Assembly: GCF_003853645.1 (NCBI RefSeq)
Contig: NZ_QTPO01000007.1
Coordinates: forward strand, 143,192 to 207,191
Reading direction: 5' to 3'
Origin: Burkholderia sp. Bp9143
GTDB taxonomy: Bacteria > Pseudomonadota > Gammaproteobacteria > Burkholderiales > Burkholderiaceae
DNA: 64,000 nt
The first letter of the stretch is position 1. Each line of letters starts with the position of its first letter. The notes under the pieces were generated by a model, which did not search any database, had not been told where the DNA came from, and saw nothing but the letters and a program-made list of their open reading frames with translations. The position numbers and the translations under genes are program-made. Of the stretch, positions 36,517 to 46,526 are shown one piece after another.

Positions 36517-37908
36517 TCACGCGTCGCGGTGACGCAGCTCGACGCGCTTGATGTCCTTCACGATCACCAGATAGCTGAGCACCGTGACGAGCGCGTTCAG
36601 CCCGACGAACACGAGCGCGCCGTTGAACGAGCCGCTCGCGCCGACCAGGTAGCCGATCGCGATCGGCGCGACGATGCCGGCCGTGTTGCCGAACATGTTG
36701 AACAGGCTGCCCGACAGGCCGATCGCTTCCTTCGGCGCGGTGTCGGCGACGACGGCCCAGCCGAGCGAGCCGATGCCCTTGCCGAAGAACGACACGGCCA
36801 TCAGCACGATCACCAGCGCTTCGCTGTCGACGTAATTGCAGCCGATGATCACCATCGACAGCAGCATCCCGCCGACGATCGGAATCTTGCGTGCGAGCGT
36901 CAGCGACACGCCGCGGCGGATCAGCATGTCCGACAACATCCCGCCGAGCACGCCGCCGAGGAACCCGCAGATCGCCGGCAGCGACGTCATGAAGCCGGCC
37001 TTCAGCAGCGACATCCCGCGTGCCTGCACGAGGTAGATCGGGAACCACGTGAGGAAGAAGTACGTGAGCACGTTCACGCAGTACTGGCCGAGATAGACGC
37101 CGAGCAGCATCCGGTTCGACAGCAGCTGGCGCACGTAGTACCAGCCCGCGACGCGGCTGCTTTCGGACACGGTGCCGTTGCCGCGCGTCCCGGTCGGCCG
37201 GCCCGTCGTGCGCACGAGACCGCCGCCTTGCTCGATATGCTCGAGTTCCGCGCGATTCACCGCCGGATGGTCGGCCGGATCCTTCATCACGCGCAGCCAC
37301 AGGAACGCGAGCGCGATGCCGGCGAGCCCGAGCCACAGGTACACGTGGTGCCAGCCGTACGCATGCGTGAGCCACGCCATCAGCGGCGAGAACACCACCG
37401 CCGCGAAATACTGCGCGGCGTTGAAGATCGCCGACGCCGTGCCGCGCTCGGCGGTCGGGAACCAGCTCGCGACGACCTTCGCGTTCGCGGGGAACGCGGG
37501 TGCCTCGGCGATGCCGACCGCGAAGCGCATCACGAACAGCGCGGTCACCGCGAACGCGGCGCTGCCGCCGAGCCCGATCGTGCTCTGCAGCAACGTGAAC
37601 GCCGACCACAGGAAGATGCTGGTCGCATACACGCGACGCGCGCCGAAGCGGTCGAGCAGCCAGCCGCTCGGTAGCTGCGCGAGCACGTACGCCCAGCTGA
37701 ACGCCGAGAAGATGTAGCCCATCGTCACCGGATCGATGCCGAAGGCCTTGCGGATCGGCGTGCCGGTGATCGACAGCGTCGCGCGGTCCGCGTAGTTGAG
37801 CGTCGTGACGACGAACAGCATCGCCAGGATCCAGTAGCGCACGGCGGTGCGGCGCACGCTGCCGGCGAGTTCGATCGGAAGATCGCGAGAATGGGACTGA
37901 TTGGGCAC
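36517..37908 (-). CDS. MFS transporter of the ACS family, probable galactarate/glucarate uptake (GudP-like)
   Basis: 463 residues from GTG 37908 (VPNQSHSRDLPIEL). Twelve helices; family marks include NYADRATLSITGTPI near residue 35, the loop 2-3 motif GWLLDRFGARRVY near residue 79 and a long central loop. It resembles GudP and other hexarate permeases. Next to garD, kdgD and a 2,5-dioxovalerate dehydrogenase, so the substrate is probably galactarate or glucarate. A TTG 45 nt further upstream is possible, but the sequence between overlaps the operator-like motif at 37915-37934 and has no ribosome site. Confidence 0.82.
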   Translation of the reverse strand: MPNQSHSRDLPIELAGSVRRTAVRYWILAMLFVVTTLNYADRATLSITGTPIRKAFGIDPVTMGYIFSAFSWAYVLAQLPSGWLLDRFGARRVYATSIFLWSAFTLLQSTIGLGGSAAFAVTALFVMRFAVGIAEAPAFPANAKVVASWFPTAERGTASAIFNAAQYFAAVVFSPLMAWLTHAYGWHHVYLWLGLAGIALAFLWLRVMKDPADHPAVNRAELEHIEQGGGLVRTTGRPTGTRGNGTVSESSRVAGWYYVRQLLSNRMLLGVYLGQYCVNVLTYFFLTWFPIYLVQARGMSLLKAGFMTSLPAICGFLGGVLGGMLSDMLIRRGVSLTLARKIPIVGGMLLSMVIIGCNYVDSEALVIVLMAVSFFGKGIGSLGWAVVADTAPKEAIGLSGSLFNMFGNTAGIVAPIAIGYLVGASGSFNGALVFVGLNALVTVLSYLVIVKDIKRVELRHRDA

Positions 37909-37914
37909 TTTAAT

Positions 37915-37934
37915 GTACGTCGTCGTATGACATG
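37915..37934. promoter_or_regulatory. Operator-like motif of the galactarate regulon, site 1
   Basis: Contains GTCGTATGACATG between the divergent transporter and dehydrogenase genes. Related sequences occur before kdgD (41608-41627) and garD (41720-41735). It resembles sites of GntR/FadR-type regulators. It lies just upstream of the chosen transporter start. Confidence 0.5.
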
Positions 37935-38156
37935 GCCGGAAGTTTATGGGCAATATCGGGGCGCAGGAACCTCGGGTTTTCCCTTTGAGTATGGGCCCGG
38001 CGGGATAAATATTGCGTGCTACTGCCGACTGAATAAAGGTTTACGGGCTATCATCGCGCCTCAGGCACGTCGCCGGAATCGCGAAGCGATGTCGGCAGAC
38101 ATCGTATCTGTTGAGCTACAATGAGCGAATCATTCCCGAACCACGGAGCACACCCC

Positions 38157-39734
38157 ATGCAACTGACTGGAGAGATGCTGATCGGCGCCGAAGCGGTGGC
38201 CGGCTCGGCCGGTACCTTGCGCGCGTTCGACCCGACGAAGGGCGCGCCGATCGACGCGCCGGCCTTTGGCGTCGCGACGCAGGCCGACGTCGAGCGCGCG
38301 TGCGAACTCGCGCGCGACGCCTTCGACGCGTACCGCGCGCAGCCGCTCGCGGCCCGCGCGGCGTTTCTCGAGGCGATCGCCGACGAAATCGTCGCGCTCG
38401 GCGACGCGCTGATCGAACGCGCGCATGCCGAAACGGGCCTGCCCGTCGCGCGGCTGCAAGGCGAGCGCGGCCGCACCGTCGGCCAGCTCCGGCTGTTCGC
38501 GCGCGTCGTGCGCGACGGGCGCTTCCTCGCCGCGTCGATCGATCCCGCGCAGCCCGCGCGCACGCCGCTGCCGCGCTCGGACCTGCGGCTGCAGAAGGTC
38601 GGGCTCGGGCCCGTCGTCGTGTTCGGCGCGAGCAACTTCCCGCTCGCGTTCTCGGTGGCCGGCGGCGATACCGCGTCGGCGCTGGCGGCCGGCTGCCCGG
38701 TGATCGTGAAGGCTCATGAGGCGCACCTCGGCACGTCCGAGCTGGTCGGCCGCGCGATCCGCGCGGCGGTGGCGAAATGCGGGATGCCGGCCGGCGTGTT
38801 CTCGCTGCTGATCGGCCCCGGCCGCGTGATCGGCGCGGCGCTCGTCAGCCATCCGGCGATCCAGGCCGTCGGCTTCACCGGGTCGCGGCAGGGCGGCATG
38901 GCGCTCGTGCAGCTCGCGAACGCGCGTCCGCAGCCGATTCCCGTCTATGCGGAAATGAGCAGCATCAACCCGGTCGTGCTGTTCCCGGCCGCGCTGGCCG
39001 CGCGCGGCGACGCGATCGCGACCGGCTTCGTCGATTCCCTGACGCTCGGTACCGGCCAGTTCTGCACGAACCCGGGCCTCGTGCTGGCAGTCGACGGCCC
39101 CGATCTCGATCGCTTCGAGTCCGTCGCCGCGCAGGCACTCGCGAAGAAGCCGGCCGGCGTGATGCTGACGCGCGGCATCGCCGACGCGTATCGCAACGGT
39201 CGCGGCAAGCTGGCCGAACTGCCGGGCGTGCGCGAAATCGGCGCGGGCGAGGCGGCGCAGACCGACTGCCAGGCAGGCGGCGCGCTGTACGAAGTCGCCG
39301 CGCAGGCGTTCCTCGCCGAGCCGGCGTTCAGCCACGAGGTGTTCGGGCCGGCATCGCTGATCGTGCGCTGCCGCGATCTCGACGAAGTCGCGCGCGTGCT
39401 CGACGCGCTGGAGGGCCAGCTGACGGCCACGTTGCAGATGGACGCCGACGACAAGCCGCTCGCGCGCCGCCTGCTGCCGATCCTCGAACGCAAGGCCGGG
39501 CGCCTGCTCGTCAACGGCTACCCGACCGGCGTCGAGGTGTGCGACGCGATGGTGCACGGCGGGCCGTTCCCGGCGACGTCGAACCCGGCCGTCACGTCGG
39601 TCGGCGCGACGGCGATCGACCGTTTCCTGCGGCCCGTGTGCTATCAGGACTTCCCGGAAGACCTGCTGCCCGAAGGGCTGCAGGAAAGCAATCCGCTCGA
39701 GATTCCGCGGCTGCGGGACGGGAAGGCGGAGTGA
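38157..39734 (+). CDS. 2,5-dioxovalerate (alpha-ketoglutarate semialdehyde) dehydrogenase
   Basis: 525 residues, NADP-type aldehyde dehydrogenase. Marks: cofactor site [20 protein letters not shown] near residue 160, TGSRQGG near 240, catalytic Glu in [10 protein letters not shown] near 264, catalytic Cys in [10 protein letters not shown] near 304. The [12 protein letters not shown] form is typical of the KGSADH subfamily that finishes hexarate and pentose oxidation by making 2-oxoglutarate. ATG 38157 has GGAG at 8 nt; an ATG 36 nt upstream has none. It completes the pathway formed with GarD and KdgD and is divergent from the transporter. Confidence 0.88.
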   Translation: MQLTGEMLIGAEAVAGSAGTLRAFDPTKGAPIDAPAFGVATQADVERACELARDAFDAYRAQPLAARAAFLEAIADEIVALGDALIERAHAETGLPVARLQGERGRTVGQLRLFARVVRDGRFLAASIDPAQPARTPLPRSDLRLQKVGLGPVVVFGASNFPLAFSVAGGDTASALAAGCPVIVKAHEAHLGTSELVGRAIRAAVAKCGMPAGVFSLLIGPGRVIGAALVSHPAIQAVGFTGSRQGGMALVQLANARPQPIPVYAEMSSINPVVLFPAALAARGDAIATGFVDSLTLGTGQFCTNPGLVLAVDGPDLDRFESVAAQALAKKPAGVMLTRGIADAYRNGRGKLAELPGVREIGAGEAAQTDCQAGGALYEVAAQAFLAEPAFSHEVFGPASLIVRCRDLDEVARVLDALEGQLTATLQMDADDKPLARRLLPILERKAGRLLVNGYPTGVEVCDAMVHGGPFPATSNPAVTSVGATAIDRFLRPVCYQDFPEDLLPEGLQESNPLEIPRLRDGKAE

Positions 39735-39783
39735 GGGTGCGGCGGCTCGGTGCACAAGCCCGAACCGCTTGCTGAATGAATGA

Positions 39784-39819
39784 AAGCGGAGGCGGCCGGC
39801 TGGCTGCCTCCGCTTTTTT
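39784..39819 (+). terminator. Rho-independent terminator after the dioxovalerate dehydrogenase
   Basis: Stem AAGCGGAGGC / GCCTCCGCTT with a 10-nt interior followed by six T. It lies about 50 nt after the stop codon and separates this gene from the unknown gene at 39930. Confidence 0.85.
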
Positions 39820-39929
39820 CATGGTGGCTTCCGCGTCGCCGGAATTTCTCCTACAGTAGCGAGGCCTCGGACCGCCCGGCCCGCAGGCGAGCCTGAGAGA
39901 CCGACAAAAGACCAAGAGGGAACCATCCG

Positions 39930-40481
39930 ATGAACATCAGCAAGCGCGGCGACCACCTGTTCGCCGCCGGATTGTGGAAGGCGATCGGCGACGTCGCGTA
40001 TTCGGTGCGCAGCCGGATCGGCCAGTACAGCGAAGGGCGCGTGCTCGCGAATGCGCTGCTGGAATTCCAGCGCGACCTGGGCGGCAGCGAATTCGACGTG
40101 ACGATCAACCAGGGGCGGCCCGTCACGGGCTCCGACGCGCATTCGCTCGTGTTCGGCCTCGCCGTGCGCCGTTTCAGGCAGGACATGGAAGCGCTGGTGT
40201 TCGCGCTCGAGCATCGCCGCGGCATCGACGAACGCGACCAGAGCCTGCGCACCGAAGCGCTGATGCAGGCCAACAGCGCGCTCCTGACCGCGAAGCAGTC
40301 GGCAACGATCACGGTCGGCCGGTTCTTCGATGCGGTCGTCGACCGCGACGTGCTGGGGCAGATTCTCGGCGGCGAGTCGAACGCACGTGTGCGCACGGAC
40401 GCGCAGGGGCAGATCGAGGCGACCCGGATCAAGCTCGGCAACGTGCGTCACCGAATCATCGGCGTCATCGCGCAGATGTAG
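39930..40481 (+). CDS. Uncharacterised soluble protein
   Basis: 183 residues without signal peptide, membrane helix or cysteine. ATG 39930 is preceded by AGAGGGAA at 8 nt, a good ribosome site. The sequence looks mixed alpha/beta, then helical (RRFRQDMEALVFALEHRRGI near 75, QANSALLTAKQSATIT near 113, a candidate coiled region). I recognise no family. It sits between pathway genes for galactarate breakdown but is separated from them by a terminator upstream and opposite orientation downstream, so a link is not implied. Confidence 0.6.
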   Translation: MNISKRGDHLFAAGLWKAIGDVAYSVRSRIGQYSEGRVLANALLEFQRDLGGSEFDVTINQGRPVTGSDAHSLVFGLAVRRFRQDMEALVFALEHRRGIDERDQSLRTEALMQANSALLTAKQSATITVGRFFDAVVDRDVLGQILGGESNARVRTDAQGQIEATRIKLGNVRHRIIGVIAQM

Positions 40482-40622
40482 ATGTGACCGCGCGCATCGC
40501 GGCAGGATGCGCGGCATGGCTGCCGCGGCAAACGACTGCGGCCGGCAAGCGCCGGCCGCGATGTAACACGAAACACAAGCCGGCCGCGGTGCCGCTGAAG
40601 GCGTCGCGCCGGCCGTACCCGC

Positions 40623-41537
40623 TTATTGCGGGCCCATCTTCTTGATCAGCACGTCCAGTTCGGCCATTTCGGCGTCGGTGAGGTCGACGAGCGGTGCGCG
40701 CACCGGGCCCGCGTCGTGGCCGACGAGCTTCGCGCCCGCCTTCACGATGCTGACCGCGTAGCCCGCGCGGCGGTTGCGGATCTTCAGGTACGGCAGGAAG
40801 AACTCGTCGATCAGGCGGCCGACCGTTGCGTGGTCGTCCTTCGCGATCGCTTCGTAGAATTCCATCGCCGTCTTCGGGATGAAGTTGAACACGGCCGACG
40901 AGTACACCGGCACGCCGAGTGCCTTGTACGCGGCTGCGTAGACTTCGGCCGTCGGCAGGCCGCCGAGGTACGCGAAGCGGTCGCCGAGGCGGCGGCGGAT
41001 CGTGACCATGCTCTCGATTTCACCGACGCCGTCCTTGAAGCCGATCAGGTTCGGACAACGATCGGCGAGGCGCTCGAGCATGTCGGCGTTCAGCTTCGAA
41101 TTCGCGCGGTTGTACACCACGACGCCGATCTTCAGCGCGCGGCACACCTGCTCGACGTGCTCGGCGATGCCTTCCTGGCTGGCTTCGGTCAGGTAGTGCG
41201 GCATCAGCAGCACGCCGCTCGCGCCGAGGCGCTCGGCTTCCTGCGCGTATTCGATCGCGACGCGCGTCGCGCCGCCGGCGCCGGCCAGGATCGGCACCTT
41301 GCCCTTGCAGGTTTCCGTCGCGACGCGGATCACGTCCGAATACTCGCGCTGCGTGAGCGAGAAGAATTCACCGGTGCCGCCCGCCGCGAACAACGCGGTC
41401 GCGCCATACGGCGCCAGCCATTCCAGACGCTCGGCATAGGTGGTCGGGCGGAAGCTGCCGTCCGCGTCGAAATCCGTCAGCGGAAACGACAGCAGGCCGT
41501 GGGAAATGATCTGTTTGAGTTCTTGCGGTGAAGTCAT
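40623..41537 (-). CDS. kdgD: 5-dehydro-4-deoxyglucarate dehydratase
   Basis: 304 residues, dihydrodipicolinate synthase/N-acetylneuraminate lyase superfamily. Schiff-base Lys168 ([12 protein letters not shown]), catalytic Tyr142 ([11 protein letters not shown]) and the [10 protein letters not shown] motif (53-62) are present. It turns 5-dehydro-4-deoxyglucarate into 2,5-dioxovalerate, CO2 and water, the middle step between GarD and the dehydrogenase. Divergent from garD with 230 bp between starts, which contains a perfect inverted repeat. Confidence 0.92.
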   Translation of the reverse strand: MTSPQELKQIISHGLLSFPLTDFDADGSFRPTTYAERLEWLAPYGATALFAAGGTGEFFSLTQREYSDVIRVATETCKGKVPILAGAGGATRVAIEYAQEAERLGASGVLLMPHYLTEASQEGIAEHVEQVCRALKIGVVVYNRANSKLNADMLERLADRCPNLIGFKDGVGEIESMVTIRRRLGDRFAYLGGLPTAEVYAAAYKALGVPVYSSAVFNFIPKTAMEFYEAIAKDDHATVGRLIDEFFLPYLKIRNRRAGYAVSIVKAGAKLVGHDAGPVRAPLVDLTDAEMAELDVLIKKMGPQ

Positions 41538-41607
41538 GATTGGGTCGTCCGTCTAGCGCGAGTGCTGGGTTCGTCGGGTACGGCATCCGGGCCATATTGG
41601 CGATGTC

Positions 41608-41627
41608 GTTGTATGTCATCGTACAAC
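41608..41627. promoter_or_regulatory. Operator-like palindrome before kdgD, site 2
   Basis: GTTGTA-TGTCATCG-TACAAC: perfect 6-bp arms around an 8-nt centre, 71 nt upstream of the kdgD start. Its reverse strand shares ATGACAT with the site before the transporter. Confidence 0.6.
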
Positions 41628-41719
41628 GCACGAAAGAGCGACGCAAGCGGTTTGCTGGCTGGCGAAAGGTAGGGTCTTTCCGGATAAGGGTTTACGCAGC
41701 ATCGCAGGTTGGTGTTGAA

Positions 41720-41735
41720 TGTCGTATGATGACTA
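41720..41735. promoter_or_regulatory. Operator-like motif before garD, site 3
   Basis: TGTCGTATGATGACTA, sharing GTCGTATGA with site 1 and holding GTC/GAC half symmetry, about 35 nt upstream of the garD start. Confidence 0.4.
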
Positions 41736-41767
41736 ACGATTTGACCGGTAGCTTCCCAGGAATTCCG

Positions 41768-43321
41768 ATGACTGCTTCCCCTCTTTATATCCGCGTGCAT
41801 CCGGACGACAACGTCGCGATCGTCGTCAACGACGGCGGCCTGCCCGAGGGCGCGACGTTCGCCGACGGCCTGACGCTGTGCGAAGGCGTGCCGCAAGGTC
41901 ACAAGGTCGCGCTGGTCGACCTCGCGGCCGGCGACCCGATCGTCCGCTACAACGTCGTGATCGGCTACGCGCTCACGGAGCTGCGCCGCGGCACCTGGGT
42001 CAACGAGCGCACGATGCGCATGCCCGAGCCGCCGGGCCTCGACGACCTGCCGCTCGCCACGCGTGCCGCGCCGCCGCTGGCACCGCTCGAAGGCTATACG
42101 TTTGAGGGCTTTCGCAATCCCGACGGTTCGGTCGGCACGCGCAACATTCTCGCGATCACGACGACCGTGCAGTGCGTGTCGGGTGTCGTCGAGCATGCGG
42201 TGAAGCGGATCAAGGACGAACTGCTGCCGCGTTACCCGAACGTCGACGACGTGGTCGGGCTCGAACACACGTACGGCTGCGGCGTCGCGATCGACGCGCC
42301 CGATGCCGACATCCCGATCCGCACGCTGCGCAACATCAGCCTGAACCCGAACTTCGGCGGCGAGGTGATGACGGTGAGCCTCGGCTGCGAGAAGCTGCAG
42401 CCCGAGCGCCTGCTGCCGCCCGGCGCGATTCCGGTGGCGGCCGACGGCGCGACGGACAACGGCGGCGTCGTGTGCCTGCAGGACGCCGCGCACGTCGGCT
42501 TCAACTCGATGATCGACTCGATCATGAAGATGGCCGAATCGCATCTCGAGCGGCTCGACCGCCGTCGTCGCGAAACCTGCCCGGCATCGGATCTCGTCGT
42601 CGGCGTGCAGTGCGGCGGCAGCGACGCGTTCTCGGGGCTCACCGCGAACCCGGCGGTCGGCTTCGCGGCCGACCTGCTCGTGCGCGCGGGCGCGACGATC
42701 ATGTTCTCGGAAGTGACCGAAGTGCGCGACGGCGTCGCGCAGCTCACGTCGCGTGCGGCGAACGAGGAGGTCGCACGCGAGATCATCCGCGAGATGGACT
42801 GGTACGACCGCTACCTGCAGCGTGGCCGTGTCGATCGCAGCGCGAACACGACGCCGGGCAACAAGAAGGGCGGCCTGTCGAACATCGTCGAGAAGGCGAT
42901 GGGTTCGATCGTGAAGTCGGGCAGCGCGCCGATCGCTGGCGTCGTGCGTCCCGGCGATCGGGCGCGGCAGAAGGGGCTGCTGTACGCGGCGACGCCCGCG
43001 AGCGACTTCATCTGCGGCACGCTGCAGCTCGCGGCGGGGATGAACCTGCACGTTTTCACGACCGGCCGCGGCACGCCGTACGGTCTCGCGCAGGTGCCGG
43101 TGATCAAGGTCGCGACGCGCAGCGATCTCGCGCGCCGCTGGCACGACCTGATGGATCTCGACGCCGGGCAGATCGCGACCGGCGCGGCGTCGATCGAGGA
43201 CGTGGGCTGGGAGCTGTTCCGGCTGATGCTCGACGTCGCGAGCGGCAAGCGCCGCACGTGGGCCGAGCAATGGAAGCTCGCGAATGCGCTGACGCTGTTC
43301 AACCCGGCGCCGGTGACCTGA
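41768..43321 (+). CDS. garD: Galactarate dehydratase
   Basis: 517 residues of the UxaA/GarD family. An N-terminal SAF domain (1-85) is followed by a long catalytic body with [14 protein letters not shown] near residue 115, [12 protein letters not shown] near 163, [13 protein letters not shown] near 207, and [21 protein letters not shown] near 278; the cysteines mark a metal site. It dehydrates galactarate to 5-dehydro-4-deoxyglucarate. ATG 41768 follows AGGAA. The neighbouring genes supply the next two steps and uptake, making a full route to 2-oxoglutarate. No glucarate dehydratase is in the window. Confidence 0.92.
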   Translation: MTASPLYIRVHPDDNVAIVVNDGGLPEGATFADGLTLCEGVPQGHKVALVDLAAGDPIVRYNVVIGYALTELRRGTWVNERTMRMPEPPGLDDLPLATRAAPPLAPLEGYTFEGFRNPDGSVGTRNILAITTTVQCVSGVVEHAVKRIKDELLPRYPNVDDVVGLEHTYGCGVAIDAPDADIPIRTLRNISLNPNFGGEVMTVSLGCEKLQPERLLPPGAIPVAADGATDNGGVVCLQDAAHVGFNSMIDSIMKMAESHLERLDRRRRETCPASDLVVGVQCGGSDAFSGLTANPAVGFAADLLVRAGATIMFSEVTEVRDGVAQLTSRAANEEVAREIIREMDWYDRYLQRGRVDRSANTTPGNKKGGLSNIVEKAMGSIVKSGSAPIAGVVRPGDRARQKGLLYAATPASDFICGTLQLAAGMNLHVFTTGRGTPYGLAQVPVIKVATRSDLARRWHDLMDLDAGQIATGAASIEDVGWELFRLMLDVASGKRRTWAEQWKLANALTLFNPAPVT

Positions 43322-43346
43322 AGCGCGGTTGCGACGGCAGACGATG

Positions 43347-43369
43347 CGGGCGCCTTCGGGCGCCCGTTT
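43347..43369 (+). terminator. Terminator after garD
   Basis: CGGGCGCC-TTCG-GGCGCCCG: 8-bp stem with a TTCG tetraloop followed by TTTG, about 25 nt beyond the garD stop. Confidence 0.75.
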
Positions 43370-43499
43370 GCATGGTGGCGGCGCGATTTCCTTACTTCGC
43401 ACGTAATCGACCGCCCGTGCGAGGCCGGCGACGATAGCGTCACGCGAACCCGCAACGTCCGCGGCGCTGTCCTCCCCTCATTCACACCAGGAGCCTCGC

Positions 43500-43892
43500 A
43501 TGAACACCGCTCAAACCGTCCCCTCCGCTCACGCCGACCTCGTCGACCGCTATTTCGATGCATGGAACGAACCCGACGTCGCGCGCCGGCGCGCCCTGAT
43601 CGATGCGACCTACGCGAGTGACGCGGCCTATCGCGATCCGCTGATGACCGGCGACGGCCACGCGGGCATCGACACGATGATCGCCGCGGTGCAGGAACGC
43701 TTTCCTGCCTTTCGGTTTCGCCGCACGACCGGCGTCGACGGATTCGGCCAGCACCTGCGTTTCTCGTGGGCGCTCGAGTCGCCCGACGGTGCGACGATCG
43801 TGAAGGGCTCGGATTTCGGCACCGTCGATGCGTCGGGCCGCCTGAAGTCGGTCACGGGTTTCATCGACGAAATGCCGGCCGCGGGAGCGTGA
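43500..43892 (+). CDS. SnoaL/NTF2-like protein
   Basis: 130 residues with the cone-like NTF2 fold: helix LVDRYFDAWNEPDVARRR (13-30), YRDPLMTGDGHAGID (44-58) and the following strands. Such proteins are small enzymes or ligand binders (polyketide cyclase, isomerase or hydratase-type) and the substrate cannot be given. ATG 43500 follows AGGAG at 8 nt. It is 79 nt before the fucose mutarotase-like gene; co-transcription is possible. Confidence 0.72.
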   Translation: MNTAQTVPSAHADLVDRYFDAWNEPDVARRRALIDATYASDAAYRDPLMTGDGHAGIDTMIAAVQERFPAFRFRRTTGVDGFGQHLRFSWALESPDGATIVKGSDFGTVDASGRLKSVTGFIDEMPAAGA

Positions 43893-43971
43893 CACGAGCC
43901 GCGCATGCCCGGCGGCGTCCGGGATCGGGTAACGTTATGCGGTTCGTTCCCGATCCTGGAGACTTGCCCAC

Positions 43972-44427
43972 ATGTTGAAGAATCTCGATCCGCTCCTGCA
44001 CGCTGACATCCTGCACACGCTGCGTGCGATGGGCCACGGAGATGAAGTGGTGATTTGCGATGCGAATTTTCCGGCGGAAGCCGTCGCCGAGCACACGGTG
44101 GTCGGCCGTGCGCTGCGCATCGACGGCGCCGATTCGGCGCGCGTCGCGCGCGCGGTGCTGTCCGTGCTGCCGCTCGACACGTTCGTCGATACACCCGCGT
44201 GGCGGATGGAAGTCGTCGGCGACCCGGCCGCGGTGCCGCCCGTGCAGCGCGAAGTGCAGGCCGAGATCGATCGCGCGGAAGGTCGCGCGGTGCCGCTCAC
44301 GGGCGTCGAACGTTTCGCGTTCTACGAGCGCGCGCAGCAGGCGTATGCGGTGATCGTCACCGGCGAGTTGCGCGGCTATGGCTGCTTCATCTTCAAGAAG
44401 GGCGTGCTGCTGAGCGACGCGGGTTAG
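43972..44427 (+). CDS. RbsD/FucU-family sugar mutarotase
   Basis: 151 residues. The N-terminus LDPLLHADILHTLRAMGHGDEVVICDANFPA holds the conserved His10 region and Asp30 of FucU-type L-fucose mutarotases, and Tyr/Gly motifs follow near 123-140 (AYAVIVTGELRGYGCFI). It interconverts alpha and beta anomers of a sugar before catabolism. No fucose or rhamnose catabolic gene is nearby in the window, so the sugar is uncertain. Confidence 0.85.
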   Translation: MLKNLDPLLHADILHTLRAMGHGDEVVICDANFPAEAVAEHTVVGRALRIDGADSARVARAVLSVLPLDTFVDTPAWRMEVVGDPAAVPPVQREVQAEIDRAEGRAVPLTGVERFAFYERAQQAYAVIVTGELRGYGCFIFKKGVLLSDAG

Positions 44428-44529
44428 GGCCGGTTCGCGTTATTTGCGCCAACGGCCGAATGCTGCTTGTCGGGGCGCCGGCGTATGCGTGCCGCCGCCG
44501 CAGTGTAAAGATTTGCTACAACCTTTTTC

Positions 44530-44558
44530 TTGGACACCGCGGAAAGACCCTCTATGCT
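44530..44558 (+). promoter_or_regulatory. Sigma-70-type promoter before the DoxX gene
   Basis: TTGGAC (44530-44535), 17-nt spacer, TATGCT (44553-44558), about 95 nt upstream of the DoxX start codon. Confidence 0.5.
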
Positions 44559-44652
44559 GGCCCATTTGCCGCGGGCCCAGCAGGGCCGCGCGGCCTCGAG
44601 CCGCACGGGCGCGCCCCGTACGGACGGCCGAATTGCATACGAGGAGAGAGGC

Positions 44653-45090
44653 ATGACGCGTTCCGTCGATTCCGGCGTCATTTTTTTCGCACGCCTGGCG
44701 CTGGCGGCGTTGTTCTTGTGGGGCGGCGTGATGAAGCTGCTCGGCTACAGCGATTTCATCGGCTATCTGCATGGACTGAACGTGCCCTATCCGCAGGTGA
44801 TGGGGCCGGTCGTCGTGACGATCGAAGCGCTCGGCGGCCTGCTGCTGATCGTCGGCTACAAGGTGAAGCCGCTCGCGTTGCTGATGGCGTTCTATACGAT
44901 CGCGACCGCGATGGTCGGGCACAATTTCTGGGACGCGACGGACGCCGCGGTCCAGCATGACATGGTGATCCACTTCTGGAAGAACGTCGCGATCGCCGGC
45001 GGTTTCCTGCTGCTGTTCGTGACCGGCGCCGGCGGCGCGAGCATCGACGCGCTGCGCCGGCCGAGCTCGTCGTACGGCGCGCTGCGCTGA
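44653..45090 (+). CDS. DoxX-family membrane protein
   Basis: 145 residues with four transmembrane helices and the DoxX marks FFARLALAALFLWGGVMKL (11-29), GYLHGLNVPYP near 38 and a helix-3 GHNFWD motif near 88. DoxX proteins act in respiratory or redox-stress membrane functions, but their chemistry is not settled. ATG 44653 follows GAGGAGAGAGGC. A bidirectional terminator follows at 45144-45186. Confidence 0.85.
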   Translation: MTRSVDSGVIFFARLALAALFLWGGVMKLLGYSDFIGYLHGLNVPYPQVMGPVVVTIEALGGLLLIVGYKVKPLALLMAFYTIATAMVGHNFWDATDAAVQHDMVIHFWKNVAIAGGFLLLFVTGAGGASIDALRRPSSSYGALR

Positions 45091-45143
45091 GCTGAGTCGC
45101 ATTCGGCGACGCACCGCACGCCGTCGCACTCGAGCAGACTAGA

Positions 45144-45186
45144 CAAAAGGGCCGAATCCCGCACGCCGCGGGATTCGGCCCTTTGT
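45144..45186. terminator. Bidirectional terminator between DoxX and the MHS transporter
   Basis: AAAGGGCCGAATCCCGC and GCGGGATTCGGCCCTTT form a 17-bp stem with a 5-nt loop; A run on one side and T run on the other suit both converging genes. Confidence 0.85.
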
Positions 45187-45215
45187 TCATGCGGACGGCG
45201 CGTGCGCGCCGGCGT

Positions 45216-46526
45216 TCAGCGTGCGTCCTTCAGGTCCTTCGCATCCTTCGAGAACTGCACGGCGATCGCGCCGAGCACGCAGATCGCCGCGACGTACGCG
45301 ACCGGCGCGAGCGGATTCGACTTCATCATCAGCGACACGATCACCGGCGTCAGGCCGCCGAAGATCGCATACGCGACGTTGTACGAGAACGAGATGCCCG
45401 AGAAGCGCACGACGGCCGGGAAGCTCTTGACCATCACGAACGGCACCGCGCCGATCGTGCCGACCATGAAGCCGGCGATCCCGTAGTAGAGCGGCAGCGT
45501 CGACGCGTCGGCCGCGACCTGCACGAACAGCAGGTAGTAGCACGCAGCCAGCACGAGGCCGCCGATGCCGAGCACGCGCTTCGCGCCGATCCAGCCCGCG
45601 AGCGAACCGGCGGTGATGCAGCCGGCCGTCAGGCACAGCGTCGCGATGCTGTTCGCGAACAGCGTGGTCGCGGGCGTCAGGTGGAATTGCTTCTGCAGCA
45701 GCGCGGGCGTCATCAGGATCACGACGACGATCGCCGCCGACAGCATCCACGTGAGCAGCATCGACACGATCACCGCGCGGCCGTGGTCGCGCAGCACGGC
45801 CTTCAGCGGAATCTCGGCCGCGAGCGCCTTCTTGGCCTTCATCTCGGCGAACACCGGCGTTTCATGCAGCCAGCGGCGCAGGTACACGGAGAACAGGCCG
45901 AACACGCCGCCGAGCAGGAACGGAATGCGCCATGCGAACGCGGTGACTTCGGCGCCCGAGTAACGGCTGTTGATCCCGGCCGCAACCAGCGAGCCGAGCA
46001 GGATGCCGGCCGTGAGGCCCGCGGTCAGCGTGCCGCACGCATAGCCGATGTGGCGCGACGGCACGTGCTCCGACACGAACACCCATGCGCCCGGCACTTC
46101 GCCGCCGACCGCCGCGCCCTGCAGCACGCGGAACAGCAGCAGCAGCACCGGCGCGAGGAGGCCGATCGAGTCGTAGGTCGGCAGCAGGCCCATCAGCAGC
46201 GTCGGCACCGACATCATCAGCACGCTCAGCGTGAACATCCGCTTGCGGCCGAACAGGTCGCCGAAGTGCGCCATGATCACGCCGCCGAGCGGGCGCGCGA
46301 GATAGCCGGCCGCGAAGATGCCGAACGTCTGCAACTGGCGCAGCCAGTCGGGAATGTCGTGCGGGAAGAACAGCTGCCCGATCGCGGGCGCGAAAAACAC
46401 GAAGATGATGAAGTCGTAGAACTCGAGGGCGCCGCCGAGTGCGGCAAGGCCAAGGGTCTTGTAGTCGCTGCGCGTGAGCGCGCGTTCGGCGGCGCGAGGC
46501 ACGCCGCTCAATTCGGAAGCTTGCAT
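45216..46526 (-). CDS. MHS-family MFS transporter (metabolite:H+ symporter)
   Basis: 436 residues, twelve helices. It has the metabolite/H+ symporter pattern: GGALEFYDFIIFVFFAPAIG near residue 29 (the E-x-x-D-F in helix 1), LARPLGGVIMAHFGDLFGRK near 74 (loop 2-3), and LQGAAVGGEVPGAW near 133. Related proteins (KgtP, ProP, ShiA-like) import dicarboxylates, shikimate or betaine. ATG 46526 gives the normal N-terminus; upstream frame is open but unlikely. The substrate is unknown; the gene stands alone. Confidence 0.8.
   Translation of the reverse strand: MQASELSGVPRAAERALTRSDYKTLGLAALGGALEFYDFIIFVFFAPAIGQLFFPHDIPDWLRQLQTFGIFAAGYLARPLGGVIMAHFGDLFGRKRMFTLSVLMMSVPTLLMGLLPTYDSIGLLAPVLLLLFRVLQGAAVGGEVPGAWVFVSEHVPSRHIGYACGTLTAGLTAGILLGSLVAAGINSRYSGAEVTAFAWRIPFLLGGVFGLFSVYLRRWLHETPVFAEMKAKKALAAEIPLKAVLRDHGRAVIVSMLLTWMLSAAIVVVILMTPALLQKQFHLTPATTLFANSIATLCLTAGCITAGSLAGWIGAKRVLGIGGLVLAACYYLLFVQVAADASTLPLYYGIAGFMVGTIGAVPFVMVKSFPAVVRFSGISFSYNVAYAIFGGLTPVIVSLMMKSNPLAPVAYVAAICVLGAIAVQFSKDAKDLKDAR

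Noticed and set aside
37909..37953. TTG start giving 15 more residues to the galactarate transporter
   Set aside because: No ribosome site, and the stretch overlaps the operator-like motif.
44440..45129. 229-codon frame antisense to the DoxX gene
   Set aside because: Arg/His-rich shadow of the DoxX gene, which has four clear membrane helices.
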